Of a stretch of 64,000 nucleotides of DNA, positions 15,969 to 24,333 are shown one piece after another; within the stretch, counting starts at the first letter, position 1; each line of letters opens with the position of its first letter. This DNA is from Desulfovibrio sp. OH1186_COT-070 (lineage in GTDB: Bacteria > Desulfobacterota > Desulfovibrionia > Desulfovibrionales > Desulfovibrionaceae). A program made the position numbers and the translations under genes. The DNA lies in contig NZ_RQYH01000005.1 in assembly GCF_003860215.1 (NCBI RefSeq), forward strand, positions 43,729 to 107,728, in the 5' to 3' direction. The notes beneath the pieces were generated by a model, which did no database searches, was not told where the DNA came from, and saw only the letters and a program-made list of their open reading frames with translations.

Positions 15969-17738
15969 ATGGCACGCGCAATTCTTTTCGGCATCCCTGT
16001 TTCCCCCGGCATAGCCACAGGCATTGTGCGCTTCATGCACAATGCCCCGCACGATGAGGAAAAGCGCATCAGCCCCGAGGCCGTGGCCCAGGAACAGGAA
16101 AAATTCCGCGTCGTGGTGGAAAAGGTGCGCGCTTCCCTGAGCGCAGCCATGCAGAACGTGCCGGAAGATCTTGCGGAATACAGAGAAGTTATTGCCGCGC
16201 AAATAGAAATGACGCGAGATCCCAAGCTCGTCAACGCCATCCTTTCTCGCATCGAACACAGGCTTGTTTGCGCCGCCTGGGCACTCAAGCTGACCATTGA
16301 AGAATTGTGCGCCCTATTCCGCGACATGGATGATCCGTATCTGCGCGACCGCGCCCAGGATATTCGCGCTGTCGGCCTGCGGCTGCGTGAAGGGCTGACG
16401 GAAAATCCCTCCAGAAACAGCAGCGGGCAGACGGACATTCTGATTGCCGAAGATATTTCACCAGCCGATGTCATGGAACTTGACCTGGACTGTGTTCAGG
16501 GCATCCTGACAGAAGAAGGCGGGCCCACATCGCATACGGCCATCCTCTCGCGCAGCCTCCGCATCCCCTGCCTTGCCGGTGTTACGGGACTGCTGGGCAT
16601 TGCCAGGGAAAATGAGCAGGTCATTGTGGACGGTTTGGGCGGGCGCGTGCTGCTCGGCCCGGACCAGAATGATCTGGACCGGCACACGGAACGCCGGGAA
16701 GAATATACGGCCTGGGAAAACTTCACCCTCCAGACCTGCACATGGCCAGCGGAAATGTGCGATGGTGTGCGCGTTGGCGTGCAAGCCAATCTGGAACGCG
16801 CCACGGAGTTGGACGCCGTGCTCCGGAGCGGCGCGGACGGTATCGGGCTGTACCGCACGGAATTCGCGCACCTTTCGGCCAGACTGCCTACAGAAGAGGA
16901 GCTTCTGGAAGAATATGCGTCCGTTGCGACAGGCATTGCCCCCTTGCAGGCAGTTTTTCGCACTCTTGATGTCGGCGCGGACAAAATGCTGCATGCCCAG
17001 ATTGCCCTCAAGGAGCCAAACCCGGCACTGGGCTTGCGCGGCATACGCTTTTGCCTGCGGCACCAGGGGATATTCCGGACCCAGTTGCGCGCCCTCATGC
17101 GTGCGGGAGCCAGCGGCAATGTGGCCATCATGCTGCCCATGATTTCCACTCTGGAAGAAGTGCAGCAGGTACGCGCCATTCTTCAGGAACTGCATCAGGA
17201 GCTTGTGGCCCAGAAGCTCCCTCATGCGCCCCGCCTGCCCTTGGGAGTCATGATCGAAACCCCCGCCGCAGCCCTGATCTGCGATGCTCTGGCGCGCGAA
17301 TGCGACTTTTTCAGTATCGGCACCAACGATCTGATCCACTATATCATGAGTATTGACCGCAGCAACCGCCATGTGGCCTATCTGAACGAATCTCTGCACC
17401 CTGCGGTGCTGCGCTCTCTCAAGCATATCATTGACGCTGCCCACCGCAAAAATATCGGCGTTTCCGTTTGCGGGGAGCTGGCGTCTGATCCCCTTGTTCT
17501 CTCCGTTCTGCTGGGCATGGGGGTAGACAGCGTTTCTGCCGCTCCACGCTTTGTGCCCGGCATCAAACACCTTATCCGCCAGTTTGACGCCGAATCCTGC
17601 ACGGAACTGGCGTACAATGTTCTCTTGAGCACTGACGCTGCCGCCTCAAAGCGCATGATCTACGAAAAATTGCACCAGTCCCTGGGGCCGGAATTGTTCT
17701 TTCACACCACAAGCCTTTTTACAGACAGCCTGTCATGA
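15969..17738 (+). CDS. ptsI: Phosphoenolpyruvate-protein phosphotransferase (Enzyme I)
   Basis: EI takes phosphate from PEP to a histidine and gives it to HPr. At 589 residues it has the usual length. The phosphohistidine is His189 in GGPTSHTAILSR, the N-terminal HPr-binding helices lie at about 30-145, and the C-terminal PEP-binding barrel contains RTEFAHL, RGIRFCLRH, MLPMIS and VCGELASDP. It starts one base after the ptsH stop and overlaps smpB by four bases (ATGA). In many sulfate reducers the PTS has few sugar targets, and EI/HPr may mainly signal. Confidence 0.96.
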   Translation: MARAILFGIPVSPGIATGIVRFMHNAPHDEEKRISPEAVAQEQEKFRVVVEKVRASLSAAMQNVPEDLAEYREVIAAQIEMTRDPKLVNAILSRIEHRLVCAAWALKLTIEELCALFRDMDDPYLRDRAQDIRAVGLRLREGLTENPSRNSSGQTDILIAEDISPADVMELDLDCVQGILTEEGGPTSHTAILSRSLRIPCLAGVTGLLGIARENEQVIVDGLGGRVLLGPDQNDLDRHTERREEYTAWENFTLQTCTWPAEMCDGVRVGVQANLERATELDAVLRSGADGIGLYRTEFAHLSARLPTEEELLEEYASVATGIAPLQAVFRTLDVGADKMLHAQIALKEPNPALGLRGIRFCLRHQGIFRTQLRALMRAGASGNVAIMLPMISTLEEVQQVRAILQELHQELVAQKLPHAPRLPLGVMIETPAAALICDALARECDFFSIGTNDLIHYIMSIDRSNRHVAYLNESLHPAVLRSLKHIIDAAHRKNIGVSVCGELASDPLVLSVLLGMGVDSVSAAPRFVPGIKHLIRQFDAESCTELAYNVLLSTDAAASKRMIYEKLHQSLGPELFFHTTSLFTDSLS

Positions 17739-18190
17739 GCAAAAAACACTCTTCCGCCACCATTGCCGTCAACAAGAAAGCCCGTCACCTCTACAATCTT
17801 TCGGAATTTACCGAAGCCGGAGTCGTGCTCACCGGCCCGGAGGTCAAAAGCATCCGCGCGGGAAAGGTCAATTTTATCGACAGTTATGTCGACTTTCGCC
17901 ACAACGAGGCATGGTTGGTCTCTCTGCATGTGGCCCCGTATGCCAATGCAGGGTATGCCCCGCAAGACCCCGGACGCCCCCGCAAGCTCCTGCTGCACGC
18001 GCGGGAAATTCTCATGCTGCAGGAAATGGTTGCCCAAAAGGGCTTTACGGTTGTTCCTGTTCGCCTGTATCTCAAGTACGGCAAAATCAAGGTGGAAATC
18101 GCGCTGGGCAAGGGGAAGAAACTCCACGACCACCGCGAAACCCTCAAACGGAAAGCCGAAGAGCGCGATATGGCCAGAGAACTCGCATAA
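17735..18190 (+). CDS. smpB: tmRNA-binding protein SmpB
   Basis: SmpB binds tmRNA and stalled ribosomes for trans-translation. The 151-residue protein has NKKARHLYNLSEFTEAGVVL, TGPEVKSIRAGKVNF, then the KGFTVVPVRLYLKYGKIKVEIALGKGKKL core and the basic HDHRETLKRKAEERD tail that reads the empty mRNA channel. It overlaps ptsI by ATGA, so translation is coupled. The tmRNA gene (ssrA) is not in the window. Confidence 0.97.
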   Translation: MSKKHSSATIAVNKKARHLYNLSEFTEAGVVLTGPEVKSIRAGKVNFIDSYVDFRHNEAWLVSLHVAPYANAGYAPQDPGRPRKLLLHAREILMLQEMVAQKGFTVVPVRLYLKYGKIKVEIALGKGKKLHDHRETLKRKAEERDMARELA

Positions 18191-18210
18191 CGGCTTTCCC
18201 CCCGACCAGT

Positions 18211-20697
18211 ATGCGCCACCCACCCCTGCCCGCTCCCCTGCTCTGGCAGAGCCTCCTGGGTTTCTGGATACTGGGCATTCTTGCAGTCGCCTGGCCCGTA
18301 CCGTCAGCATCTTGCGCCTTTCTGCTTTTTCTGGCTGACGCGCGCCTGTGGCGTGCCAAAGGTATTTTTGCGGCACTGGCCGTCCTGTTGGCCGGAGTGC
18401 TGGCGGGCCACCTGACCACAGGCAAAATGTGGCGCGACCATACGCCCACGCCTGTAGCCTGGCTTGATACCGCCCCCAAAAGCATGCGCATTTGCGGCCA
18501 GATACAGGAGGTACGCGGCCTGCCCGACAACCGCATACGCATGCTCCTCGCCGATGTGCGCCCGCACGGCGGGGCGGAAAAATCGCTTTCCGGTCTGATG
18601 GAGTGGACGTGGCAAAATCCGTCCGCATATCCCCTGCCGGGACAGTCGGCCTGCCTCTCCCGCCGCCCGCAAGCCATGCAGGGTTTTGCCAATCCGGGAC
18701 TTCCGGATCGGGACGTCGTGATTCAGTCTGTCCGGAATGTGCGCTGGCGCATCTGGAGTCAGGGAGAGAGCGGCCAGCCCCGCATTGACGGACAGCCTTC
18801 GCTGTCTGCCCGTTGGCGCGAATCCCTGCGGCAAGGCTTTTTTACAGTTCTTTCCCCGGATGCGGAGCACTTTCCGCGCCAGAAGCTTCCCCAAGGCAAG
18901 GCCATTCTCGTCGCCCTCCTTTTTGGCGACCGCCAATTTCTGGACAATCAAACCATTGCCGGTTTTTCCATGGCCGCGCTGGGGCACAGCCTGGCGCTTT
19001 CCGGTCAGCATCTGGCTGTCGCCGGTCTGGCGGGCATACTGCTTGTTGTCGTTGTGGCGCGGGCATACCCCGGCATCTACCTTTGCCGCACACGCACGGT
19101 CTGGGTCATGTCGGCATCGGTTCCCCCGGCCCTTGCGTACCTCTGGCTGGGCAATGCGCCGCCATCACTGGTCCGCGCAACCATCATGCTCTGCATTCTG
19201 GCGCTCTGGCTGCTGCGAAGGCGCGTCCACACGACCCTGGATGTTCTCTGCAGCGCGCTGTTCTGCATCACACTGTTTTCGCCCGCCGCAGTTTTTGATA
19301 CAGGCTTGCAGCTTTCCGCCATCTGTGTGGCCGTCATCGGCATGAGCATGCCGTGGCTGCGCCGCCTTCTGCCCAGACCGCATCCCGCAGAACACGCTGC
19401 CCGCTGGCGCTCACTCCTGCAAGACGCTTTATGGAGCCTGCAACGCATCTTTGCGCTCTCGCTCATCATCCAGACAGTGCTGCTCCCTGTGGGCATTCTT
19501 CTTTTCGGGAATACTGGGCACTGGTTCCCCCTCAACGTGCTCTGGCTGCCCCTCGTGAATCTTCTGGTTCTGCCGGGAGCGGCTCTAGGTTTGCTGGCTG
19601 GCGCTTGCGGCTGGGATGCTGCGGCGCGCGCCATTCTGGAATATGCCTCCTTGCCCTGCCAATGGCTGGCAGATGCCCTTGCATGGCTGGCACGCCAAAA
19701 CGCTCTGGAGTCTCCGGTCGTCCTGCGTCCGCACTGGACAGCCCTGCCTGCCTTTGCGGCCCTGACTGCCGCAGCGGCCCTCCGGGGAGGACGCCTGCGG
19801 CTGCCGCCTGCCGGACGCCGCCTGCTTCTGGCAGGCGCCCTGCTGCTCTGCGCGGGGCCGCTGTTGCGCGCAGGCGAACGCCTTTCGCCGGAAGTGCGGC
19901 TGGATATTCTGGACGTGGGCCAAAGCCAGGCCCTTCTTTTGCGCCTGCCGGGGCATGTGCGCCTTTTGCTGGACGGCAGCGGCAGCGCATCTCCCCGCTT
20001 TGATCCGGGAAAGAGTCTTGTTGCCCCGGTGCTTGTTCACAACGATGCTCCGCGGTTGACGGCTGTGCTCAACAGCCACCCGGATCTGGACCATATGGGC
20101 GGCCTGCTTTACATCCTGCGTCATTTCCGGACACAAGGCCTGTTCGACAACGGAAAAAACGCCAAAGGAAAGTGGGGAGAGCTTTGGGATCTGACGCGGC
20201 AAAAGCATGCGGCACGCCCGCTGCGCCAGGGAGACACGCTTGTTCTGGGAGAACCGGAAAACGGACTGCGCCTTGAGATTCTGCACCCGCCCCGCCACAG
20301 CGAAGACAAATGGCGCGGCAACAATGCTTCGCTGGTTGCCCGCCTGCTGCATCACGAACGGGGCCTGGCTCTGTTCATGGGCGATGCGGAACGCCCGGTG
20401 CTGCAAAGACTGCTGGCTGAAGGACTGGATGTGCGGGCAGAAGTGCTCATTGCGCCGCACCACGGCTCGTACACAGGATTTTTGCCGCAATTTTTTCAGG
20501 CTGTACGCCCGCAGCTTGTGGTTGCCTCCTGCGGTTCGCGCTATGCATACCCGGACAAAAAATTACGGGAGTGGCTCGCCGAAAACCATATCTCCCTGGC
20601 GTACACCAGCAGGGACGGCGCTGTGCGCATTGCCTGGCAGCGTGCGGGGCAGGGATTTTCCCTGCCCCGCATATCCACAGCGCGGAAACAAAAGTGA
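18211..20697 (+). CDS. comEC: ComEC/Rec2 DNA-uptake protein
   Basis: This 828-residue polytopic inner-membrane protein is the channel for DNA uptake in competent bacteria. The N-terminal third has two hydrophobic segments and an OB-like domain (about 85-180). The central competence domain (about 220-580) includes LALSGQHLAVAGL and several membrane helices. The C-terminal metallo-beta-lactamase-like domain begins VRLDILDVGQSQALLL and carries SHPDLDHMGG and PHHGSYTGF; this part resembles a nuclease. The start is the first ATG after smpB (20 bases after its stop). No other competence genes are nearby, so the protein may be functional or a remnant. It converges with nrdG. Confidence 0.93.
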   Translation: MRHPPLPAPLLWQSLLGFWILGILAVAWPVPSASCAFLLFLADARLWRAKGIFAALAVLLAGVLAGHLTTGKMWRDHTPTPVAWLDTAPKSMRICGQIQEVRGLPDNRIRMLLADVRPHGGAEKSLSGLMEWTWQNPSAYPLPGQSACLSRRPQAMQGFANPGLPDRDVVIQSVRNVRWRIWSQGESGQPRIDGQPSLSARWRESLRQGFFTVLSPDAEHFPRQKLPQGKAILVALLFGDRQFLDNQTIAGFSMAALGHSLALSGQHLAVAGLAGILLVVVVARAYPGIYLCRTRTVWVMSASVPPALAYLWLGNAPPSLVRATIMLCILALWLLRRRVHTTLDVLCSALFCITLFSPAAVFDTGLQLSAICVAVIGMSMPWLRRLLPRPHPAEHAARWRSLLQDALWSLQRIFALSLIIQTVLLPVGILLFGNTGHWFPLNVLWLPLVNLLVLPGAALGLLAGACGWDAAARAILEYASLPCQWLADALAWLARQNALESPVVLRPHWTALPAFAALTAAAALRGGRLRLPPAGRRLLLAGALLLCAGPLLRAGERLSPEVRLDILDVGQSQALLLRLPGHVRLLLDGSGSASPRFDPGKSLVAPVLVHNDAPRLTAVLNSHPDLDHMGGLLYILRHFRTQGLFDNGKNAKGKWGELWDLTRQKHAARPLRQGDTLVLGEPENGLRLEILHPPRHSEDKWRGNNASLVARLLHHERGLALFMGDAERPVLQRLLAEGLDVRAEVLIAPHHGSYTGFLPQFFQAVRPQLVVASCGSRYAYPDKKLREWLAENHISLAYTSRDGAVRIAWQRAGQGFSLPRISTARKQK

Positions 20698-20712
20698 ACT
20701 GACGCTCTTTCC

Positions 20713-21219
20713 TTACTGCGCCAAAGAGGCAAGAAGATCGGCGCGTTCCTGCCTGTCCAGCAGACGCTGGTTGGAACTGCCGCGAAAACGCAGTTCAAGA
20801 TCCCGCAGGGCTTCCACATACGGCCCGTCAACAAGAATGTCCGTGAATTCCAGGAGGCGCTTTTTCCAAAGGTCACCACGGGCAAGAAGCCATAATTGCT
20901 CAAACGTGTACCCGGAATAGGTCACCACGTTTTTTCCCATGCCGCGCACCCCTTCGGCAACAGCACAGAGCTGCTCCGCCTGCAGAAAAGGCTCTCCCCC
21001 GGACAGTGTGATGCCGGACAAAAGAGGATTTTCCCGCACCTGGGAAAGGATCTCGGCAACGGACAGAAAAAAGCCGCCCTCGTAGCTGTGGGTCTGCGGA
21101 TTGTGACATCCCGGACAGCGGTGCGGACAGCCCTGCGTGAACAGCACATACCGGAGCCCCGGGCCGTCAACAATGGATTCGTCCGCAATGCCGGAAAGGC
21201 GCACATACTGTTTGAGCAT
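20713..21219 (-). CDS. nrdG: Anaerobic ribonucleotide reductase activating enzyme NrdG
   Basis: NrdG is a small radical-SAM protein that puts the radical on the glycine of class III ribonucleotide reductase. The 168-residue protein has SIVDGPGLRYVLFTQGCPHR, the cluster motif C-x3-C-x2-C at C31, C35 and C38 within GCPHRCPGCHNP, and SAM-binding LSGGEPFLQ. The start (MLKQYVRLSG) has GAGG two bases upstream; an ATG 15 bases earlier overlaps the previous stop and is possible. It begins four bases after the glycyl-radical ORF, so the two are coupled. It is the last gene of the riboswitch-controlled nrdD operon. Confidence 0.95.
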   Translation of the reverse strand: MLKQYVRLSGIADESIVDGPGLRYVLFTQGCPHRCPGCHNPQTHSYEGGFFLSVAEILSQVRENPLLSGITLSGGEPFLQAEQLCAVAEGVRGMGKNVVTYSGYTFEQLWLLARGDLWKKRLLEFTDILVDGPYVEALRDLELRFRGSSNQRLLDRQERADLLASLAQ

Positions 21220-21223
21220 GACC

Positions 21224-21397
21224 TCAGCAGGCATGCTTGACTCTGTCCCGCTCTTCCGCCCGTTTTGCATTGTTGAAGCGGGAAAGGTCTCCCACAAGGT
21301 AGCCGGTGATGCGGCGGGTGCGCTCAAAGCTTACGCCCTCGCCCACAAGTTTCTGTTCCGGCTTGCTTTCCTGAAAGAGACGCGATTCCATCAACAT
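21224..21397 (-). CDS. nrdD: Separate glycyl-radical domain of class III ribonucleotide reductase
   Basis: This 57-residue protein is the piece missing from the C-terminus of the adjacent large NrdD. It contains FERTRRITGYLVGDLSRFNN, then the terminal AKRAEERDRVKH. In ordinary NrdD the same sequence (RVCGYLG or RITGYLVG) carries the glycine that holds the stable radical; here that would be Gly32. It is translated alone: AGGAGG lies six bases before its ATG, and it is in a different frame from nrdD, 121 bases after the nrdD stop. A frameshift artefact is unlikely because of this dedicated ribosome binding site. It must associate with NrdD to give an active enzyme, as spare glycyl-radical proteins such as YfiD do for pyruvate formate-lyase (analogy only). 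Confidence 0.88.
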   Translation of the reverse strand: MLMESRLFQESKPEQKLVGEGVSFERTRRITGYLVGDLSRFNNAKRAEERDRVKHAC

Positions 21398-21403
21398 GGG
21401 AAA

Positions 21404-21409
21404 CCTCCT
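21404..21409 (-). promoter_or_regulatory. Ribosome binding site that sets the glycyl-radical ORF start
   Basis: AGGAGG on the minus strand, six bases before the ATG. It is one of the strongest in the window and shows that the 57-residue ORF is translated on its own rather than by readthrough from nrdD. Confidence 0.85.
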
Positions 21410-21518
21410 GAAAAGAGTTTTTGCTGTACAAAAGCAGAAAAAAATATTTCTAACTTCCTCTGGGCCACCAAGGTGTGCACACTGATGCCGTGCAGCAAAT
21501 GCCCGCGGCACTCCCCGT

Positions 21519-23774
21519 TCAGTCCCACTTTGGAGCAAGCGCATTGGTCCGGCGTGCTTTCCGGAGGGCCTCCAGGCTTATGCCTTCGCCATCTCTGCGC
21601 CCGCAACGCGGACACACATCCTTGATGAACCCCACATAGCCACAAACCGGGTCGCGATCCAGAGGATGGTTGACAGAGCCGTAGCCCACGCCCTTGTCGT
21701 GCATGAAGCGTATGATGCTTTCAAAGGCTTCGGGGTTTTTGCACGTATCGCCGTCCAGTTCCACATAGGTGATGTGCCCGGCATTGGTCAGGGCATGGTA
21801 CGGGGCTTCAATCTCGATTTTTCTGAACGCCTTGATATGGCTGGACACAGGAATATGAAAAGAGTTGGTGTAGTATTCCTTGTCTGTCACTCCCGGAATA
21901 TTGCCGTACCGGGCCTTGTCCAGCATGATGAAGCGACCGCTCAGGCTTTCGGCGGGGGTGGCGATGAGCGAAAAGTTGAGGCGCATTTTTTCCGACTCCG
22001 CATCACAACGCCTGCGCATGTGGGAAACGATTTCAAGACCCAGTTTCTGGGCTTTTTCGTCTTCGCCGTGGTGACGGCCCACAAGAACCGTGAGCGTTTC
22101 CGCAAGGCCGATAAAACCGACCGACAGCGTGCCGTGCCTGAGCACGCTTTCAATGCTGTCGTCCCAGTCCAGATCGCCGGAATGCAACCAGATTCCTTCT
22201 CCCATGAGAAAGGGATAATTCCGGACCTTTTTGCTGCACTGTATCTTGAACCTGTGCAGCAGTTGCCGGAAAACAAGATCAATCTTTTCGTCCAGCAGGG
22301 CGTAGAAGCGCTCCACATTCCCCCCGGACTCAAGGGCCAGACGCGGCAGATTGATGGAGGTGAAGCTCAGGTTTCCCCGCCCGCAGGTCACCTCCTGCTC
22401 CTTGTCGTAGGTATTGCCGAGCACGCGCGTCCGGCAGCCCATATAGGCGACCTCACTGTTATAGTCGCCGGGCCGATAATACTGGAGGTTGAAGGGGGCA
22501 TCGAGAAAGCTGAAGTTGGGGAAAAGCCGCAGGGCCGACACTTCCATCGCCAGCTTGAACAGGTCATAATTGGGGTCGCCGGGATTGTAGTTGACACCGG
22601 ATTTGACCTTGAAAATCTGCACCGGGAAAATGGAGGTTTCGCCGCCCCCAAGCCCCGCCCTGGTGGCAAGAAGAAGCATTTTGACCACCATGCGGCCCTC
22701 GGGGGACACATCGGTTCCATAGTTGACGGAACTGAAGGGCACCTGCGCTCCCGCACGGGAGTTCATGGTGTTCAGGTTGTGGATCAGGGCCTCCATGGCC
22801 TGATACGTCCGGCGTTCCGTATGTTTCAGCGCCTCTTCCGCCGCGTATGTGTGCGCATTTTGCACCAGAAGCCGCTCTTCTGGCGCGGCAGCCTCCACCA
22901 GCCTGCGGCCGAAATCCTCTTCGCCGCCCAGGCGCGGCATAGCCCCTGCAGCATCCGTCAGGCGCTGCGCAAAGTCTTTGGCCGCCGCCTCGTCCCTGTG
23001 CCCCGCGATGCGGACAAAAGAAGAAAAAGCGCGGGCATATTCCTTGCGGTAGGTTTTGGCAACGCCTTCGGCCATGGCAAAGTCAAAATGCGGAACACTC
23101 TGCCCTCCGTGCATCTCGTTCTGGTTGGCCTGGATGGCAATGCAGGCCAGTGCCGAATAGCTTTCGATGGAATTGGGTTCACGCAGATATCCGTGGCCCG
23201 TGGAAAAACCGTTCCGAAACAGGCGGATCAGATCGATCTGGCAGCAGGTTTGCGTCAGCATGTAAAAATCCTTGTCGTGGATATGAATATCCCCGTTGAT
23301 ATGCGCGGCTGACGCGTCCTTGGGCAAAATATAATTGTCGATAAAAAATTTGGAGCCTTCAGAACCATATTTCAACATGGTTCCCATGGCGGTATCGCCG
23401 TCAATGTTGGCATTTTCTCTTTTGATGTCCTCCTGCACTGCCGGGGAATACGTGAGCTTTTTGAAAATATCCATGAGATAGGATTCGGCATTGCGGATTT
23501 TGGTATGTTCCGCACGGTACAGGATGTATGCCTTGGCAGTTTTGGCGTAATCAAACTGGATCAGAACATCTTCAACGACATCCTGGATTTCTTCCACATG
23601 CCTGCGCCCGCCCTCCGCAATTTTTTTGCACACTTTTTCTGTGACAAAAAGCAGATCCGTGGGGGACATGTCTTCCCCACCGACGGCGTGGTTGGCTTTT
23701 GAGATGGCATTGAGAATTTTGGTCGAATCAAAAGGAACTTGCGTACCATCGCGCTTGATAATGGTATCCAGCAT
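21519..23774 (-). CDS. nrdD: Anaerobic ribonucleoside-triphosphate reductase, catalytic chain (lacks glycyl-radical tail)
   Basis: Class III ribonucleotide reductase converts NTPs to dNTPs anaerobically. The 751-residue chain has an N-terminal ATP-cone (IIKRDGTQVPFDSTKILNAI, about 1-100) for allosteric control, active-site region HIHDKDFYMLTQTCC (Cys177/178), ACIAIQANQNEMHGGQS and Cys447 in YMGCRTRV. The C-terminal zinc region is visible as C711, C721 and C724 (CPRCG), but the fourth ligand of the usual CxxC...CxxC is Asp708. The chain then ends within 27 residues, before the conserved glycyl-radical segment, which is encoded by the next gene. The ATG was chosen because GGAG lies eight bases upstream and the ATP-cone begins there. 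The cobalamin riboswitch lies upstream. Confidence 0.95.
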   Translation of the reverse strand: MLDTIIKRDGTQVPFDSTKILNAISKANHAVGGEDMSPTDLLFVTEKVCKKIAEGGRRHVEEIQDVVEDVLIQFDYAKTAKAYILYRAEHTKIRNAESYLMDIFKKLTYSPAVQEDIKRENANIDGDTAMGTMLKYGSEGSKFFIDNYILPKDASAAHINGDIHIHDKDFYMLTQTCCQIDLIRLFRNGFSTGHGYLREPNSIESYSALACIAIQANQNEMHGGQSVPHFDFAMAEGVAKTYRKEYARAFSSFVRIAGHRDEAAAKDFAQRLTDAAGAMPRLGGEEDFGRRLVEAAAPEERLLVQNAHTYAAEEALKHTERRTYQAMEALIHNLNTMNSRAGAQVPFSSVNYGTDVSPEGRMVVKMLLLATRAGLGGGETSIFPVQIFKVKSGVNYNPGDPNYDLFKLAMEVSALRLFPNFSFLDAPFNLQYYRPGDYNSEVAYMGCRTRVLGNTYDKEQEVTCGRGNLSFTSINLPRLALESGGNVERFYALLDEKIDLVFRQLLHRFKIQCSKKVRNYPFLMGEGIWLHSGDLDWDDSIESVLRHGTLSVGFIGLAETLTVLVGRHHGEDEKAQKLGLEIVSHMRRRCDAESEKMRLNFSLIATPAESLSGRFIMLDKARYGNIPGVTDKEYYTNSFHIPVSSHIKAFRKIEIEAPYHALTNAGHITYVELDGDTCKNPEAFESIIRFMHDKGVGYGSVNHPLDRDPVCGYVGFIKDVCPRCGRRDGEGISLEALRKARRTNALAPKWD

Positions 23775-23791
23775 AAAAAATGCTCCGCTGT

Positions 23792-23811
23792 GGGCTTTGG
23801 CGAAAAAGCCC
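23792..23811 (-). promoter_or_regulatory. Hairpin just upstream of the nrdD ribosome binding site
   Basis: GGGCTTT and AAAGCCC pair around a six-base loop, ending five bases before the GGAG of nrdD. It lies between the B12 aptamer and the start codon, the right place for an expression platform. Whether control is by hiding the ribosome binding site or by termination (another stem GGGGA/TCCCC lies about 30 bases upstream) is not clear. Confidence 0.5.
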
Positions 23812-23889
23812 GTCCGCAGAGAGCGCGAACGGAGAAAGGGGAAAAGTCCCCTGCATCCACCGGCAAAAGCCCGTTGCCGACAGATCTTC

Positions 23890-24055
23890 AGACTGGTTGA
23901 AAGCAGGTCTTCCGGCTTGCCGACCATCTTTTCAGCCTTCCCGGAGCATCTCCAGTGGCGTGCGTGGAAAAGTGGCATTTTTTGACGGCTTACGGCGGCG
24001 GGTCCGCTCCCGTTTCGCACGGGATTCCCTATTAAGCCTGTGGCGCTTCCAATGT
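23890..24055 (-). ncRNA. Cobalamin (B12) riboswitch aptamer
   Basis: The minus-strand leader of nrdD carries, in the right order, the conserved blocks of the adenosylcobalamin riboswitch. These are GGGAATCCCGTGCGAAAC, then GCGGACCCGCCGCCGTAAG, then GCCACTGG, GGGAAGGCTGA, and the B12 box AAGCCGGAAGACCTGC. Such riboswitches turn off expression when cobalamin is plentiful. Controlling a B12-independent ribonucleotide reductase this way makes sense if the cell also has the B12-dependent class II enzyme (NrdJ), which is not in this window. The ends given are approximate. Confidence 0.9.
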
Positions 24056-24242
24056 CTAAAAAATCTCAAAACATTTGCGGCATGTCAACCGCATACGCGA
24101 AAAAAAACTCCTTGGGTCAAGATAATACCCTGTTTTCCAAGATACAATTTTGTTGAAAAAAACCTGCATGAGCCCAAAAGAGATGCCTTGAGCAGATCTG
24201 TTGCACAGCGGGCGGCCTCTGCTTGCGCATGCCGAGCGCGGC

Positions 24243-24276
24243 AAAAACACGAGCGGGCTGCCCTTGGGCAGCCCGC
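24243..24276 (-). terminator. Intrinsic terminator after rpsI
   Basis: On the minus strand, GCGGGCTGCCC and GGGCAGCCCGC form an 11-bp stem, followed by TCGTGTTTTT. A second perfect stem just before it (see the next feature) makes this a tandem terminator region. The 187 bases from here down to the riboswitch hold no gene I can support. Confidence 0.75.
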
Positions 24277-24280
24277 GTCA

Positions 24281-24317
24281 GGTCGGTGGCAACGCCGCGC
24301 GAACCTTGCCACCGACC
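24281..24317 (-). repeat. 12-bp perfect hairpin after rpsI
   Basis: GGTCGGTGGCAA pairs with TTGCCACCGACC around a 13-base loop, 16 bases after the rpsI stop. It lies just ahead of the terminator stem and may help stop transcription or protect the mRNA end. Confidence 0.6.
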
Positions 24318-24333
24318 AAAAGGCATGCAAAAA

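Noticed and set aside
21224..21544. A frameshift or sequencing error splitting nrdD
   Set aside because: The small ORF has its own strong ribosome binding site and ATG, and 121 bases of unrelated sequence separate it from the nrdD stop, which a single base error cannot explain.
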